Of a stretch of 64,000 nt of DNA, positions 36,854 to 47,272 are shown one piece after another. Both the position numbers and the translations under genes were made by a program. The DNA comes from Pseudomonas persica (lineage in GTDB: Bacteria; Pseudomonadota; Gammaproteobacteria; Pseudomonadales; Pseudomonadaceae), in contig NZ_OLKL01000007.1 of assembly GCF_900291015.1 (NCBI RefSeq), positions 1 through 64,000 on the forward strand, in the 5' to 3' direction. Numbering within the stretch: position 1 is the stretch's first letter; every line of letters starts with the position of its first letter. Under the pieces are notes generated by a model, which was given only the letters and a program-made list of their open reading frames with translations, was not told the origin of the DNA and did no database searches.

Positions 36854-36902
36854 GGGAGCTCCGGTAACTGCTGTCCATGCTAACCCATTTGTTTGCAGGG
36901 CC

Positions 36903-36997
36903 GGCCCATTCGCGGGTAAACCCGCTCCCACAGGCACTGCACAGCTTTCAGAACCTGTGATTTACCCTGTGGGAGCGGGTTTACCCGCGAATGGGCC
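36903..36997. repeat. REP pair, inverted
   Basis: REP copies at 36903-36934 and 36966-36997, separating davA from pqqF on the same strand. Confidence 0.92.
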
Positions 36998-37012
36998 GCA
37001 CAGCGGCCCCTG

Positions 37013-37807
37013 TCAGCCTTTACGCAGGTGCAGCTCCTGGCGCAGATCGCTCAGGTAAGGAAACGCCGCCCGCCCCTGCACCACACGCTCATGCTCCAGC
37101 TCCGCCAGCAACTGGCATTCGTCCCGCCCGGCCATGGCCAGCAGGCTGCCATCCGGGCCGATGATGCTGCTCTGCCCGCAATACTGGATCTCGCCTTCCG
37201 CGCCGCAATAGTTGGCATACACCAGGTAGCACTGGTTCTCCTGCGCCCGCGCCCTCACGGTCACCTGGCAAATGAAGTCGTACGGCGCCATGTTCGCCGT
37301 CGGCACCAGGATCAGCTCGGCGCCGCCCAGTGCCAGGCGCCGGGCGTTTTCCGGGAACTCGATGTCGTAGCAGATCAGCAGGCCGACCTTCCAGCCATCC
37401 AGCTCCACCACCGGGAAATGGTCGGAACCTGCGCTGAACATCGAGCGGTCCAGCTCGCCGAACAGGTGGGTCTTGCGATAGTTGCTCAGGCTGCGGCCAT
37501 GCGCGTCGATCAACTGCACACTGTTGTAGATCGCGCCGTCTTCGCCGCGCTCCGGGTAGCCGTAGACGATGGCGATGCGGTGCGCCTGGGCGATCTCCAC
37601 CACCACCATGGCCGCCGGGCCATCGTCGGCCTCGGCCAGGCGCTCGACCTGGGCCAGGCCGATGTTGTAGCCGGTCAGGAACATCTCCGGGCACACCAGC
37701 AGCCGGGCGCCGCGTTCGGCCGCCAGTTGCGCCTGATGGCGCAACCGTTGCAGGTTGCCGGGCACGTCCAGTGGCTTGGGCGCGCCCTGGAACAGAGCGA
37801 TGCGCAT
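37013..37807 (-). CDS. davA: 5-aminovaleramide amidase (nitrilase superfamily)
   Basis: A 264-residue carbon-nitrogen hydrolase. The catalytic triad is Glu in VCPEMFLTGYN, Lys in YRKTHLFGELD and Cys in LLICYDIEFPE. The ATG has an AAGGAGG site. A 55-residue longer reading overlaps davB and is rejected. It follows the flavin lysine monooxygenase by 14 bases. In P. putida this pair, as I recall it, converts lysine to 5-aminovaleramide and then 5-aminovalerate. The amidase substrate is taken from that precedent. Confidence 0.85.
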   Translation of the reverse strand: MRIALFQGAPKPLDVPGNLQRLRHQAQLAAERGARLLVCPEMFLTGYNIGLAQVERLAEADDGPAAMVVVEIAQAHRIAIVYGYPERGEDGAIYNSVQLIDAHGRSLSNYRKTHLFGELDRSMFSAGSDHFPVVELDGWKVGLLICYDIEFPENARRLALGGAELILVPTANMAPYDFICQVTVRARAQENQCYLVYANYCGAEGEIQYCGQSSIIGPDGSLLAMAGRDECQLLAELEHERVVQGRAAFPYLSDLRQELHLRKG

Positions 37808-37821
37808 GTTGCCTCCTTGTC

Positions 37822-39504
37822 TCAGTCCGGCAGGGCAATCGGGCCGATTTCGTCGAACACGTCGCCCGGGCCGGGGTTGTCCGGGTGGGTGCGGCCACCG
37901 AAGTGATTCATGATACCCCACACCGCATTCAGCGATGTCTGTACCGCGCCTTCCACCCAGGCCGGCGTCCATGACACGTCGTCACCGGCGATGAACATGC
38001 CGCGCTGCTCGGCAGGCATGTCCTGCTGCATGAAGTGCGCGTACATGCGCTGGTTGTAGCGGTAGTGGCCCGGCAGCGCGCCCTTGAAGGCGCCGAGGAA
38101 GTGCGGGTCGGCCTCCCAGGAAACGGTGATCGGGTCGCCGATGATGTGCCCGGCGATGTCGGTCTTCGGGTAGATTTTCTTCAGTGCATCCAGGGCCAGC
38201 TGCACGCGTTTTTCCACCGGGTGCGGCAGCATCTTCAGTGCGTCGCTCATCCACGAGTACGACAGGCAGATCACCCCCGGCTTGTCGTTGCCGTTGTCGA
38301 ACAGGTAGGTGCCACGGGTGAGGCGATCGGTGAGGGTCATGCTCATCAGGTCGCGGCCGGTTTCCGGGTCCTTGTCCTTCCAGAACGGGCGGTCGACCAT
38401 GACGAAGGTTTTCGACGACTGCATGTAGCGGGTGCGGTCCAGGGCCATCCACATTTTTTGCGAGAACAGCGATTCCTCGCAGTCGATCTGGGTGGTCAGC
38501 AGCCAGGTCTGGCAGGTGGCGAGCACCGCACTGTAGTGCCGGGTGTCGCCCCAGTTATCGGTGACCGCCAGGCGGCCATCGGCGGCGCGGGCGATGCGTT
38601 TGACCCCGGTACGCGGTGCGCCGCCATGCAGTGCGCTCAGGCTGGTGCCTTCCGGCCAATGTATGCAGCGCTCCGGCACATGGCGCCAGATGCCTTGCGG
38701 TACCTGCTCCACACCGCCGACTACCAGATGTTGGTGGTCGTCGCAGTTGGTCATTACCACACGGAAGATTTCCAGCATCGAGTTGGGGAAGTCCGAGTCC
38801 CAGCCGCCGGTGCCGAAGCCGACCTGGCCGAACACTTCGCGGTGCTGGAAGCTCAGTTGGGCGAACGAGCGCGAGGTGGCGACGAAGTCGTAGAACGTGC
38901 GGTCGTCCCACAGCGGTACCAGCTTGTTCCACAGCGCTTTCAGGCGTGGTACGTCACGGTCGCGGATGGCCTGCTGGATGTCGGCGAACTGGGCACCGCT
39001 TTCCAGCGCGTCGGCCCAGGCGTCGGCTACTTCCTGGAACAGCTTGGGCAGGTCGGTGGGTTTTTCGGCGTAGTAGGTCTGGCCTTCCAGGTCGATCACC
39101 GTGCTGCCCGAGGCCGGGGTCAGCGGGTTGGGGAAGGGTTTGGTCTCCAGGCCCAGCTTGTCCACGTAGTGGTAGAAGGCGGTGGACGACACCGGGAAGC
39201 GCATGCCACCCAGCTCGGCGATGATCCCGTCGGTGCCGTTGAAGGCTTGCGAGCGCAGCCGGCCACCCAGCTTGGAGGCCTCGTACACTACCGGCTTGAG
39301 GCCCAGCTTCATCAGCTCGTAGGCCGCCACCAGGCCGGCGATACCGGCACCGACGATGGCCACTTCTTCACCATGGCGCTCGGCCGGGATGCTGCCCAGG
39401 CCTGCCGGGTGTTCCAGCCAGTCGTCGAAGGCGAAGGGGAAGTCCGGGCCGAAGATGGTGATGGGCTTTTTGCCATCGGCGGGGTGGCGGTTTTTCTTGT
39501 TCAT
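37822..39504 (-). CDS. davB: L-lysine 2-monooxygenase (flavin amine oxidase family)
   Basis: A 560-residue FAD enzyme of the tryptophan 2-monooxygenase/L-amino-acid oxidase family. The dinucleotide-binding motif is VAIVGAGIAGLVAAYELMK (about residues 47-65), followed by YEASKLGGRLRS. The substrate and FAD region GGMRFP and the C-terminal GMFIAGDDVSWTPAWVEGAV are typical. Next to the nitrilase gene this matches DavB, which oxidatively decarboxylates lysine. An IaaM-like tryptophan role is the alternative, but the neighbour and genus favour lysine. The ATG at 39504 has AAGG upstream. An Lrp-type regulator lies 1.1 kb away on the same strand. Confidence 0.85.
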   Translation of the reverse strand: MNKKNRHPADGKKPITIFGPDFPFAFDDWLEHPAGLGSIPAERHGEEVAIVGAGIAGLVAAYELMKLGLKPVVYEASKLGGRLRSQAFNGTDGIIAELGGMRFPVSSTAFYHYVDKLGLETKPFPNPLTPASGSTVIDLEGQTYYAEKPTDLPKLFQEVADAWADALESGAQFADIQQAIRDRDVPRLKALWNKLVPLWDDRTFYDFVATSRSFAQLSFQHREVFGQVGFGTGGWDSDFPNSMLEIFRVVMTNCDDHQHLVVGGVEQVPQGIWRHVPERCIHWPEGTSLSALHGGAPRTGVKRIARAADGRLAVTDNWGDTRHYSAVLATCQTWLLTTQIDCEESLFSQKMWMALDRTRYMQSSKTFVMVDRPFWKDKDPETGRDLMSMTLTDRLTRGTYLFDNGNDKPGVICLSYSWMSDALKMLPHPVEKRVQLALDALKKIYPKTDIAGHIIGDPITVSWEADPHFLGAFKGALPGHYRYNQRMYAHFMQQDMPAEQRGMFIAGDDVSWTPAWVEGAVQTSLNAVWGIMNHFGGRTHPDNPGPGDVFDEIGPIALPD

Positions 39505-39608
39505 GAAGTGACCTTGCCAGAGGGGCTGCGCAGGTGCGGAGCCTGAGTATAGGAGATGCCTGGTGGCCATTTTAGGGAGTGGGGCGTTCGTTATTAAGGT
39601 GCAGAGTG

Positions 39609-39678
39609 TTGTCTTAATGTAGTTTTTTTCGTCGAAATGATAATTTTTATGTTCTTTTAGACGAGGTTATTGTCTTAA
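39609..39678. promoter_or_regulatory. Direct TTGTCTTAA repeats upstream of davB
   Basis: The nonamer TTGTCTTAA occurs at 39609-39617 and 39670-39678, in an unusually AT-rich stretch 105-174 bases before the davB start. Spacing of 61 bases (about six helical turns) would suit an Lrp-like multimer. The role is an inference. Confidence 0.4.
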
Positions 39679-39688
39679 GGTTTGTGGT

Positions 39689-39926
39689 GCCTATGCGATC
39701 GAGCGCCGCCCGCGCGGCGCATCGCGAGCTGCGCTCGCTCCTACGTTTGTTTCGGGCCAGTAACGCCTGCGCCAACGCGCGCGACCGCCTGGTTCGTACC
39801 ACACGATGTCGCGTCATGCGCCAACGCGTTCGCGCGCAAATCCCCCAGGAATAACTGGCCCGAAACAAACGTAGGAGCGAGCGCAGCTCGCGATGCGCCG
39901 CGCGGGCGGCGCTCGATCGCATAGGC
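39689..39926. repeat. Perfect 73-bp inverted repeat
   Basis: Arms 39689-39761 and 39854-39926 are exact reverse complements, with a 92-base spacer. Each arm contains GCGCCGCCCGCGCGGCGC and GCGAGCTGCGCTCGC palindromes. The motif is unrelated to the REP core elsewhere in the window. There is no transposase frame inside. It may be a second class of REP doublet or a MITE-like relic. It lies between davB and the DUF3077-type gene. Confidence 0.93.
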
Positions 39927-40109
39927 CTTGCAAATCGCAAGGCAAGCACCTGGTAACCTTCATGCGACCTGTCGGCCTGACATCTGCGCGTTTTGGAAGG
40001 CGGTGATCAGACAGTTCCTACACCCATGCCAGGATTTAAAGAATTACCCTACGCCCGCCATAGCCTCGGTCTGGCTGCGTGGGAAATGCCTCAGGGTTAA
40101 CGTCACAGG

Positions 40110-40250
40110 GTCGCTGCTGTTCGGGCGACTGGGTGTGAGAACCCATCTTCAACTTCGCACCAAGGCTTATGTCATGGCAGCCGTGCGCGGGCAGGCTTTG
40201 GCCTGGCCGGATTTCCAAGTTGGCCGGTTCTCACCCCGTGCATGGCTGCC
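40110..40250 (+). ncRNA. Putative structured RNA leader with pseudoknot
   Basis: Four pairings can be drawn on the plus strand. A GTCGC/GCGAC hairpin is at 40110-40129. Helix A pairs 40135-40143 with 40226-40234 (9 perfect pairs). Helix B pairs 40176-40191 with 40235-40250 (16 pairs, two of them G-U). A CAGGC-TTTG-GCCTG hairpin at 40192-40205 lies inside B. The order A-B-A'-B' is a pseudoknot, and A' and B' are contiguous. It ends 64 bases before the DUF3077-type start codon. The class is not one I recognise. Confidence 0.5.
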
Positions 40251-40314
40251 ACCTATTTCCCGTGAGAAGGAGTTGGTAGGCGGTTTCCTCAAGACCCAAT
40301 TTGGAAATTGCATC

Positions 40315-40605
40315 ATGAAGAAGACAGATCCCGACCAGCCCGAAAAACTGAAACCCACCGCAGAAAAAACCTTCTGCAACTGCGAATCCAGCCACCCACC
40401 GCTATTCGCCATCCGCCCCGGCATCGATGCAGCCGACGCCCTGGTCCACGCCTGTCTGCTGGCCCGTGGCATCAATCAAGTCGCCACCGACTATGCCCAA
40501 CACCACGCCCCCGAGCGCAGCCGTGACATCGTCTGGTCGATGCAGCATTCCGCCGAAAGCCTTGCGGCGATTCTGGAAGGCCTGCTCGACGGCCAGGAAG
40601 CCTGA
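40315..40605 (+). CDS. DUF3077-type small protein
   Basis: A 96-residue protein with no signal peptide or membrane helix. An N-terminal lysine- and proline-rich tail with CNCESSHPP (about residues 20-30) is followed by a helical domain. That domain starts FAIRPGIDAADALVHACLLA, the pattern of the pseudomonad DUF3077 family, whose function is unknown. The start chosen is the ATG after TTGGAAATTGCATC. A much longer in-frame reading passes through the structured leader and is rejected. It is convergent with the Lrp-type gene, 12 bases away. The structured leader upstream suggests post-transcriptional control. Confidence 0.78.
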   Translation: MKKTDPDQPEKLKPTAEKTFCNCESSHPPLFAIRPGIDAADALVHACLLARGINQVATDYAQHHAPERSRDIVWSMQHSAESLAAILEGLLDGQEA

Positions 40606-40617
40606 CTGCCAGCGAGT

Positions 40618-41079
40618 TCAGAGCGGCTGCCCGCGGTCCACCTTGCTGCTGAGAATGATCGACGTGGTGGTCTTCTCCACCCCGTCGACACTGCCGATCT
40701 GGTCGAGCAGCTGGTCCAGTTGCTCGGGCGAATCCGTGCGCAGCCAGGCCACATAGTCGAACTCGCCGCTCACTGCGCACAGCTGCTGCACCTGGCCCAT
40801 GGCACTCAGGCGCCGCACTACCTCCTTGCCCGAGCGCGGCTGCACCTTGATCCCCACGTAGGCCTGCAGCCCACCGCCCATCACCCGCTGGCCCAGGCGC
40901 ACGCCATAGCCGGAGATGACCTTGTTCTTCTCCAGCCGCTCCAGGCGCGAGTTGACGGTGGTGCGGGCGATGCCAAGCTGGCGGGCGAGGGTGGCGACGC
41001 TTTCGCGGGCGTTGATCTGCAGCAGGGCGATCAGCTGGCGATCGATTTCATCCAGCGTGATGGAGCGGGAATCCGACAT
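40618..41079 (-). CDS. Lrp/AsnC-family regulator
   Basis: A 153-residue feast/famine regulator. The N-terminal helix-turn-helix DEIDRQLIALLQINARESVA with ARQLGIARTTVNSRLERLE spans about residues 10-60. The C-terminal RAM/ACT-like domain has GYGVRLGQRVMGGGLQAYVG and AVSGEFDYVAWLRTDSPEQ. Its nearness to davBA in P. putida-type genomes makes control of lysine catabolism plausible, an inference only. The ATG agrees with the family; the ribosome site is weak. Confidence 0.9.
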   Translation of the reverse strand: MSDSRSITLDEIDRQLIALLQINARESVATLARQLGIARTTVNSRLERLEKNKVISGYGVRLGQRVMGGGLQAYVGIKVQPRSGKEVVRRLSAMGQVQQLCAVSGEFDYVAWLRTDSPEQLDQLLDQIGSVDGVEKTTTSIILSSKVDRGQPL

Positions 41080-41271
41080 GGCGAGTCTCTACGGTTGGCC
41101 CGCTAGCCTAGCCAGCCAGTGCAGGCCAGAGCAAGGGCAGTCACAGCTGGCCGCTCCCACAAGACCGCTTATGTTTGGAGGCTGCGCCACCTGCCTGCAA
41201 GTTTCGCAAATGAGGCGACCGGGCATGCCCCGAAGAAACGAGAGTGATTCTCCGCCTGAACGACAGACATG

Positions 41272-41296
41272 AAAAAACCGCGCAATCGCGCGGCTT
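41272..41296 (-). terminator. Terminator downstream of the tRNA
   Basis: On the minus strand GCCGCGC-GATT-GCGCGGT is followed by TTTTTC, ten bases past the tRNA 3' end. Confidence 0.92.
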
Positions 41297-41305
41297 TGTC
41301 GTATC

Positions 41306-41382
41306 TGGTGGGCCCACACGGACTCGAACCGTGGACCAAAGGATTATGAGTCCTCTGCTCTAACCGACTGAGCTATAGGCCC
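41306..41382 (-). tRNA. tRNA with CAT anticodon (Ile2 or elongator Met)
   Basis: A 77-base gene with encoded CCA. The acceptor stem is GGGCCTA..TGGGCCC-A-CCA and the D arm is AGCTCAGTCGGTTAGAGC. The anticodon loop is CTCATAA, and the T arm ends GGTTCGAGTCC. The CTTTGGTC variable region and anticodon stem look closer to lysidine-modified tRNA-Ile2 than to E. coli elongator Met, so Ile2 is favoured but not certain. It is followed by a strong terminator and sits between the Lrp-type gene and the sensor gene. Confidence 0.95.
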
Positions 41383-41398
41383 TCAGTAAGTGGCCGGA

Positions 41399-44300
41399 TT
41401 ATAACGAGGGTTTCGCACCTGTGCCATCTGAAAGATCCGATAGTGCTATGCGAAGAAACGTCGCTGCGAACTCTTCTGGCGGCAGCGGCAGGCTGACGAT
41501 GTATCCCTGGATCTGTTCACACCCTTCAGCCGCCAGGAAGCGCTGCTGTGCCTGATTCTCCACACCCTCGGCAATGATGGTCAGCTGCATGCTGCGGCCC
41601 AGGGCGATGATCGCGCGGGCGATGGCGGCGTCGTGGGGGTCGTCGGGCAGGCCGCGGATGAACGACTTGTCGATCTTGAGGATGTCCAGCGGCAGGCGCT
41701 TGAGGTAGCTCAGCGATGAATAACCGGTGCCGAAGTCATCGATGGCCAGCTGCACGCCCAGTTTCTTCAGCTGGTACAACACGGCCAGGGCTTCTTCTGC
41801 CTGGCTCATGATGAAGTTTTCGGTAATCTCCAGCTGCAGGTCGCCGGCCTTGAGTTGGCATTGCTTCAACAGCTGTTCGATGCGTCGGGCCAGGTGCGGG
41901 TGGCGCAGCTGGGCGCCAGCGAGGTTGATCGACAGCGGGCCGAAGGGTTCGTAGTGCAGCTTCCAGGCCTGCATCTGCCGGCAGGCCTGCTCCAGCACCC
42001 AGTCGCCGATCTGGAGGATGGTGCCGTTATCTTCCGCCAGGTGGATGAAGTGCTCCGGCGGCACCTCACCAAAGGTCGGGTGGCTCCAGCGGATCAGTGC
42101 TTCGGCGCCCACCAGGCTCTGGGTCTTGAGGCTGAGCTTGGGCTGGAAACACAGGCTCAATTCGTTGCGTTCGATGGCGCGGCGCAGCTCGTGCTCCAGG
42201 GCAATGCGTTCGCTGGCCTGGGCGGTGAGGTCGAGGGTGTAGGCCTCGACGCGGTTGCGGCCCTTGGCCTTGGAGCGGTACATGGCAGCGTCGGCGTTGC
42301 GAATCAGTGTGGAAACGTCGGTGCCGTCCTGTGGATAAAGGCTGATACCGATGCTGGCGCTGGTGAAGAACTCGTGCTCGCCGGCCTGGAACGGCGCGTT
42401 GAAGCAGGCCAGCAGTTTGTTGGCGATGGTGCTGGCGTCACTGGCTTTGTGCAGGCCGGGCAACAGGATGATGAACTCATCACCGCCCAGGCGGGCCACG
42501 GTGTCGATGTCGCGTACCTGCTCCTTCAGGCGCTGGGCGATGCCTTTGAGCAGCAGATCGCCGACCGGGTGGCCGAGGCTGTCGTTGATGTGCTTGAAAC
42601 GGTCGAGGTCAAGGAACAGCACCGCGCCCTTGCGGGCGGACAGCTGCGAGCAGGCGAGCGCGGCCTGCAGACGGTTCTCGAACAGGGCGCGATTGGGCAG
42701 GCCGGTCAGCGGGTCGTGGTGGGCCTGGTAGTCGAGCTTGGCCTGGGCATGCTTGAGGCTGGAGATGTCGGCGAACACGGCGACGAAGTGGGTGATCTCG
42801 CGCTCGCTGTTGCGTACGGCGCTGATGGTCAGCCAGCCGGGGTACAGCTCGCCGTTCTTGCGCTTGTTGTAGATCTCGCCTTGCCAGTGGCCTTCATCGG
42901 TCAGCTGGTGCCACATGGCGACATAGAACGCGCTGTCGTGCTGGCCGGAGGCGAGCAGGCGTGGGGTCTGGCCGAGGGCTTCGATCTCGCTGTAGCCGGT
43001 GATTTCGCTGAAGGCGCGGTTGACGGCACTGATGCGCTGGTCGATGTCGGTGATCAGCACGCCTTCGGCGGTGTTCTCGAACACGGTCGCGGCCAGCTGC
43101 AGCTTTTCCTGCATCAGGTGGCGTTCGGTGATGTCGCGGGCGATGGTCAGCATGCAGTCGTCGCCAGCAATCGGCAGCGGCCGTGCAGAGAGCTCGCAGA
43201 GGCGAATCTGCCCATCGCTGCGGCGCAGGTGGCACGTGAAGTCGCGTACGAAGCCGTCGCGGTTGAGCTGGTCGACCAGGCGCTTGCGTTCGTTGAGGTC
43301 GACCCAGATGCCCAGGTCCAGCGAGGTCTGGTCGAGGGTCGGGCTGAGGTCATAGCCAGTGAGGCGGCAGAAGCCCTCGTTCACTTCGAGCAGCAAGCCG
43401 TCACTCTGGCGCGACAGCAGCAGGCCATCGGGCGAGGCGTGGAAGGCCTTGGCGAATTTCTCCTCCGAGGTTTGCAACTGCTCCTGGGTTTTCTTGAGCT
43501 GGCTGATGTCGCGTACCGCTACCACCAGCGCGAGGTTGCCGTCGAGCTCGAAGGTTTCGGCCGAGGTCAGGCCGGTGAACAGTTGGCCGTTGCTGCGGCG
43601 GAAGCTCATTTCCAGGTTGCGGATACCGCCTTGGTGCAGGCGTTCGAGCAGGCGTGGGCCGGTGCCGTCGACGCCCCACAGGTTGAGATCGGTGGCCGTG
43701 CGGCCGATGACTTGGCCCGGGGTGAGGCCGATCTGTTCTTCGAAGGCCTCGTTCACCTCCAGCAGGCAGCCGTCGCTGTGGCGGGCGATCAGCAGGATGT
43801 CGGGGCACTGCTGGAACACCGAGGCGAACTTCTGCTCGGATAGGCGCAGGGCGTTCTCGGTGCGCTTGGTCTCGCTGATGTCGATCATCAGCCCGCGCAT
43901 CACCGGTTGGTGGCCATGCTCGATCATGCTGACGATGTTGCGCACCCACAGTGGCTGACCATCGGCCCGGATCACCCGATAGTCGAGGCTGTGGTCGCGC
44001 CCGGCGGCGGTTTCGCTGTCGCAGTAGGCCTGGGCCCAGAGGGCGTCCTCCGGGTGCAGGATGCTGCGCCAGAAGCCGGGCTTGAGCCAGTCACCCAGTG
44101 GGTAGCCGAGCAGGCCTTCGGCGTGGGGCGAGACGTAGCTGTAGGTGAAGTCGTTGGCGTCGGCCTCCCAGGCGATGGCGGACAGGCTCTCGACCAGGCT
44201 GCGATAGTGGTACTCGCTGCTGCGCAGTTCCTGTTCGAGGGCAATGCGCCGGGAAATTTCCGAACTGAGCCGGCGATTGATGCGGATGACCACTGCCAGC

Positions 44301-45142
44301 ACGGCTATCAATACCAGTACCGCGGGCAGGCCATACATCAGCAGGTCGGACCAGAACATCCGTTGGTCGACCACATTGCCCACCCAGCGTTGCTGGATCT
44401 GGCTGACTTCACCGCTGCTCATGTCGGCCATCACTTTGTCGAGAATGCCGACCAGCACCTTCTTGTCGCGCGGGACGGCCATGGCCAGCTGGTAGCGGTA
44501 GGGTGTTTCGCCGCTGACGTAGAGGCCGTCGAGCTTGAGCTGGCGCAGGCTCCAGATGCTAGAAGCGAGGTCACCCACCACCGCGTCCACTTCGTCGGTG
44601 GCCAGGGCTTGTAGAGTGGAGCTGACGTTGGGCAGGGCTACCAGGTTGAGGTCTGGATGCTGGGTGCGCAGCAGTTCGTGCGGGGCGTAGTTTTCGACCA
44701 CGGCAATCTTCAGGCCGTACAGGTCGTCCAGGTTGCGCGGCTGTGCGCCGCCTTTATGCGCGAGGATGACAATAGGGAAGTCGAGGTACGGCCGGGTGAA
44801 GGCCAGATAACCTTGGCGCTCGGGGGTGGACATGATGCCGGGCAGCAGGTCGATGCGGCTTTCGCGGGCCTGCGCCAGTACCTCGGTCCAGCTGCTGGGT
44901 TCGACCGGTTTGAGCGTCACCCCCAGGCGTTGCTGGATTGTGGCGATGTAATCGGCGGCCAATCCCTGGTACCGGCCCTCCTGGTCGCGAAACTCGAACG
45001 GTGGCCAAGAGGCGTCTACACCCAGGTTCAGCTGCGGGTGGGCAGCCAACCAGGTTTTCTCCTCGTCTGTCAGGGTCAGGGCGCCGGCCGTTGTGTTCCA
45101 CAAAACCAGGAGCAGCAACAGGATGGCCGGCATCGGGTGCAT
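41399..45142 (-). CDS. SBP_bac_3 / multi-PAS / GGDEF / EAL sensor protein
   Basis: A 1247-residue inner-membrane c-di-GMP protein. It has a signal peptide (MHPMPAILLLLLVLW) and a periplasmic amino-acid-type solute-binding domain (about residues 30-245, starting LNLGVDASWPPFEF). One membrane helix lies at about 270-290. About four PAS domains run from about 310 to 790. The GGDEF domain keeps an intact VARLGGDEFIIL, and the EAL domain an intact VGAEALIRW and DDFGTGYSSLSYLKRLP. Both catalytic motifs are conserved, so synthesis and hydrolysis are both possible. The ATG at 45142 has GAGG five bases upstream. A longer reading overlaps the rpoD terminator and is rejected. Confidence 0.92.
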   Translation of the reverse strand: MHPMPAILLLLLVLWNTTAGALTLTDEEKTWLAAHPQLNLGVDASWPPFEFRDQEGRYQGLAADYIATIQQRLGVTLKPVEPSSWTEVLAQARESRIDLLPGIMSTPERQGYLAFTRPYLDFPIVILAHKGGAQPRNLDDLYGLKIAVVENYAPHELLRTQHPDLNLVALPNVSSTLQALATDEVDAVVGDLASSIWSLRQLKLDGLYVSGETPYRYQLAMAVPRDKKVLVGILDKVMADMSSGEVSQIQQRWVGNVVDQRMFWSDLLMYGLPAVLVLIAVLAVVIRINRRLSSEISRRIALEQELRSSEYHYRSLVESLSAIAWEADANDFTYSYVSPHAEGLLGYPLGDWLKPGFWRSILHPEDALWAQAYCDSETAAGRDHSLDYRVIRADGQPLWVRNIVSMIEHGHQPVMRGLMIDISETKRTENALRLSEQKFASVFQQCPDILLIARHSDGCLLEVNEAFEEQIGLTPGQVIGRTATDLNLWGVDGTGPRLLERLHQGGIRNLEMSFRRSNGQLFTGLTSAETFELDGNLALVVAVRDISQLKKTQEQLQTSEEKFAKAFHASPDGLLLSRQSDGLLLEVNEGFCRLTGYDLSPTLDQTSLDLGIWVDLNERKRLVDQLNRDGFVRDFTCHLRRSDGQIRLCELSARPLPIAGDDCMLTIARDITERHLMQEKLQLAATVFENTAEGVLITDIDQRISAVNRAFSEITGYSEIEALGQTPRLLASGQHDSAFYVAMWHQLTDEGHWQGEIYNKRKNGELYPGWLTISAVRNSEREITHFVAVFADISSLKHAQAKLDYQAHHDPLTGLPNRALFENRLQAALACSQLSARKGAVLFLDLDRFKHINDSLGHPVGDLLLKGIAQRLKEQVRDIDTVARLGGDEFIILLPGLHKASDASTIANKLLACFNAPFQAGEHEFFTSASIGISLYPQDGTDVSTLIRNADAAMYRSKAKGRNRVEAYTLDLTAQASERIALEHELRRAIERNELSLCFQPKLSLKTQSLVGAEALIRWSHPTFGEVPPEHFIHLAEDNGTILQIGDWVLEQACRQMQAWKLHYEPFGPLSINLAGAQLRHPHLARRIEQLLKQCQLKAGDLQLEITENFIMSQAEEALAVLYQLKKLGVQLAIDDFGTGYSSLSYLKRLPLDILKIDKSFIRGLPDDPHDAAIARAIIALGRSMQLTIIAEGVENQAQQRFLAAEGCEQIQGYIVSLPLPPEEFAATFLRIALSDLSDGTGAKPSL

Positions 45143-45258
45143 AGCGGCCTCGCATTCAGGGGGTCTGAAATCGAGTGTAGACGGGCATTGCTGCAGGTGT
45201 GCGGTGGAAGGGCGGGCTTTGTGTTCTGGCTGTCGAAAGGGGGGCGGTAATGAGGAAA

Positions 45259-45302
45259 TGGGGCTGCTGCGCAGCCCATCGCCGGCAAGCCGGCTCCCAC
45301 AC
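45259..45302. repeat. Single REP variant
   Basis: A GGGCTGCTGCGCAGCCC palindrome followed by GCCGGCAAGCCGGCTCCCACA, a one-copy relative of the variant REP type, between the sensor gene and rpoD. Confidence 0.7.
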
Positions 45303-45324
45303 GGATCGCGCAGGGCCGGAAAGA

Positions 45325-45350
45325 AAAACCCCGGCCTGGGCCGGGGTTTT
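45325..45350 (-). terminator. rpoD terminator
   Basis: AAAACCCCGGCC-TG-GGCCGGGGTTTT is a 12-bp stem. On the minus strand it ends in TTTTTC. It lies four bases after the rpoD stop. Confidence 0.95.
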
Positions 45351-45354
45351 GTCA

Positions 45355-47205
<1,851 letters not shown>

Positions 47206-47272
47206 AACACCCTATCCACTGAAGGTCTTGGCGGGCAAAAAACAAGCCGAGGATTATACCCGAGCATGGGCC

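Noticed and set aside
39689..39926. Insertion sequence bounded by terminal inverted repeats
   Set aside because: The 92-base interior is far too short for a transposase and has no open frame, so at most it is a non-autonomous relic.
39928..40314. N-terminal extension of the DUF3077-type gene to give a 225-residue protein
   Set aside because: The extension covers the structured leader, has no family match, and the known family starts near the later ATG.
41089..41319. Minus-strand 76-codon frame upstream of the Lrp-type gene
   Set aside because: It overlaps the tRNA 3' end and its terminator, and its sequence has no recognisable family.
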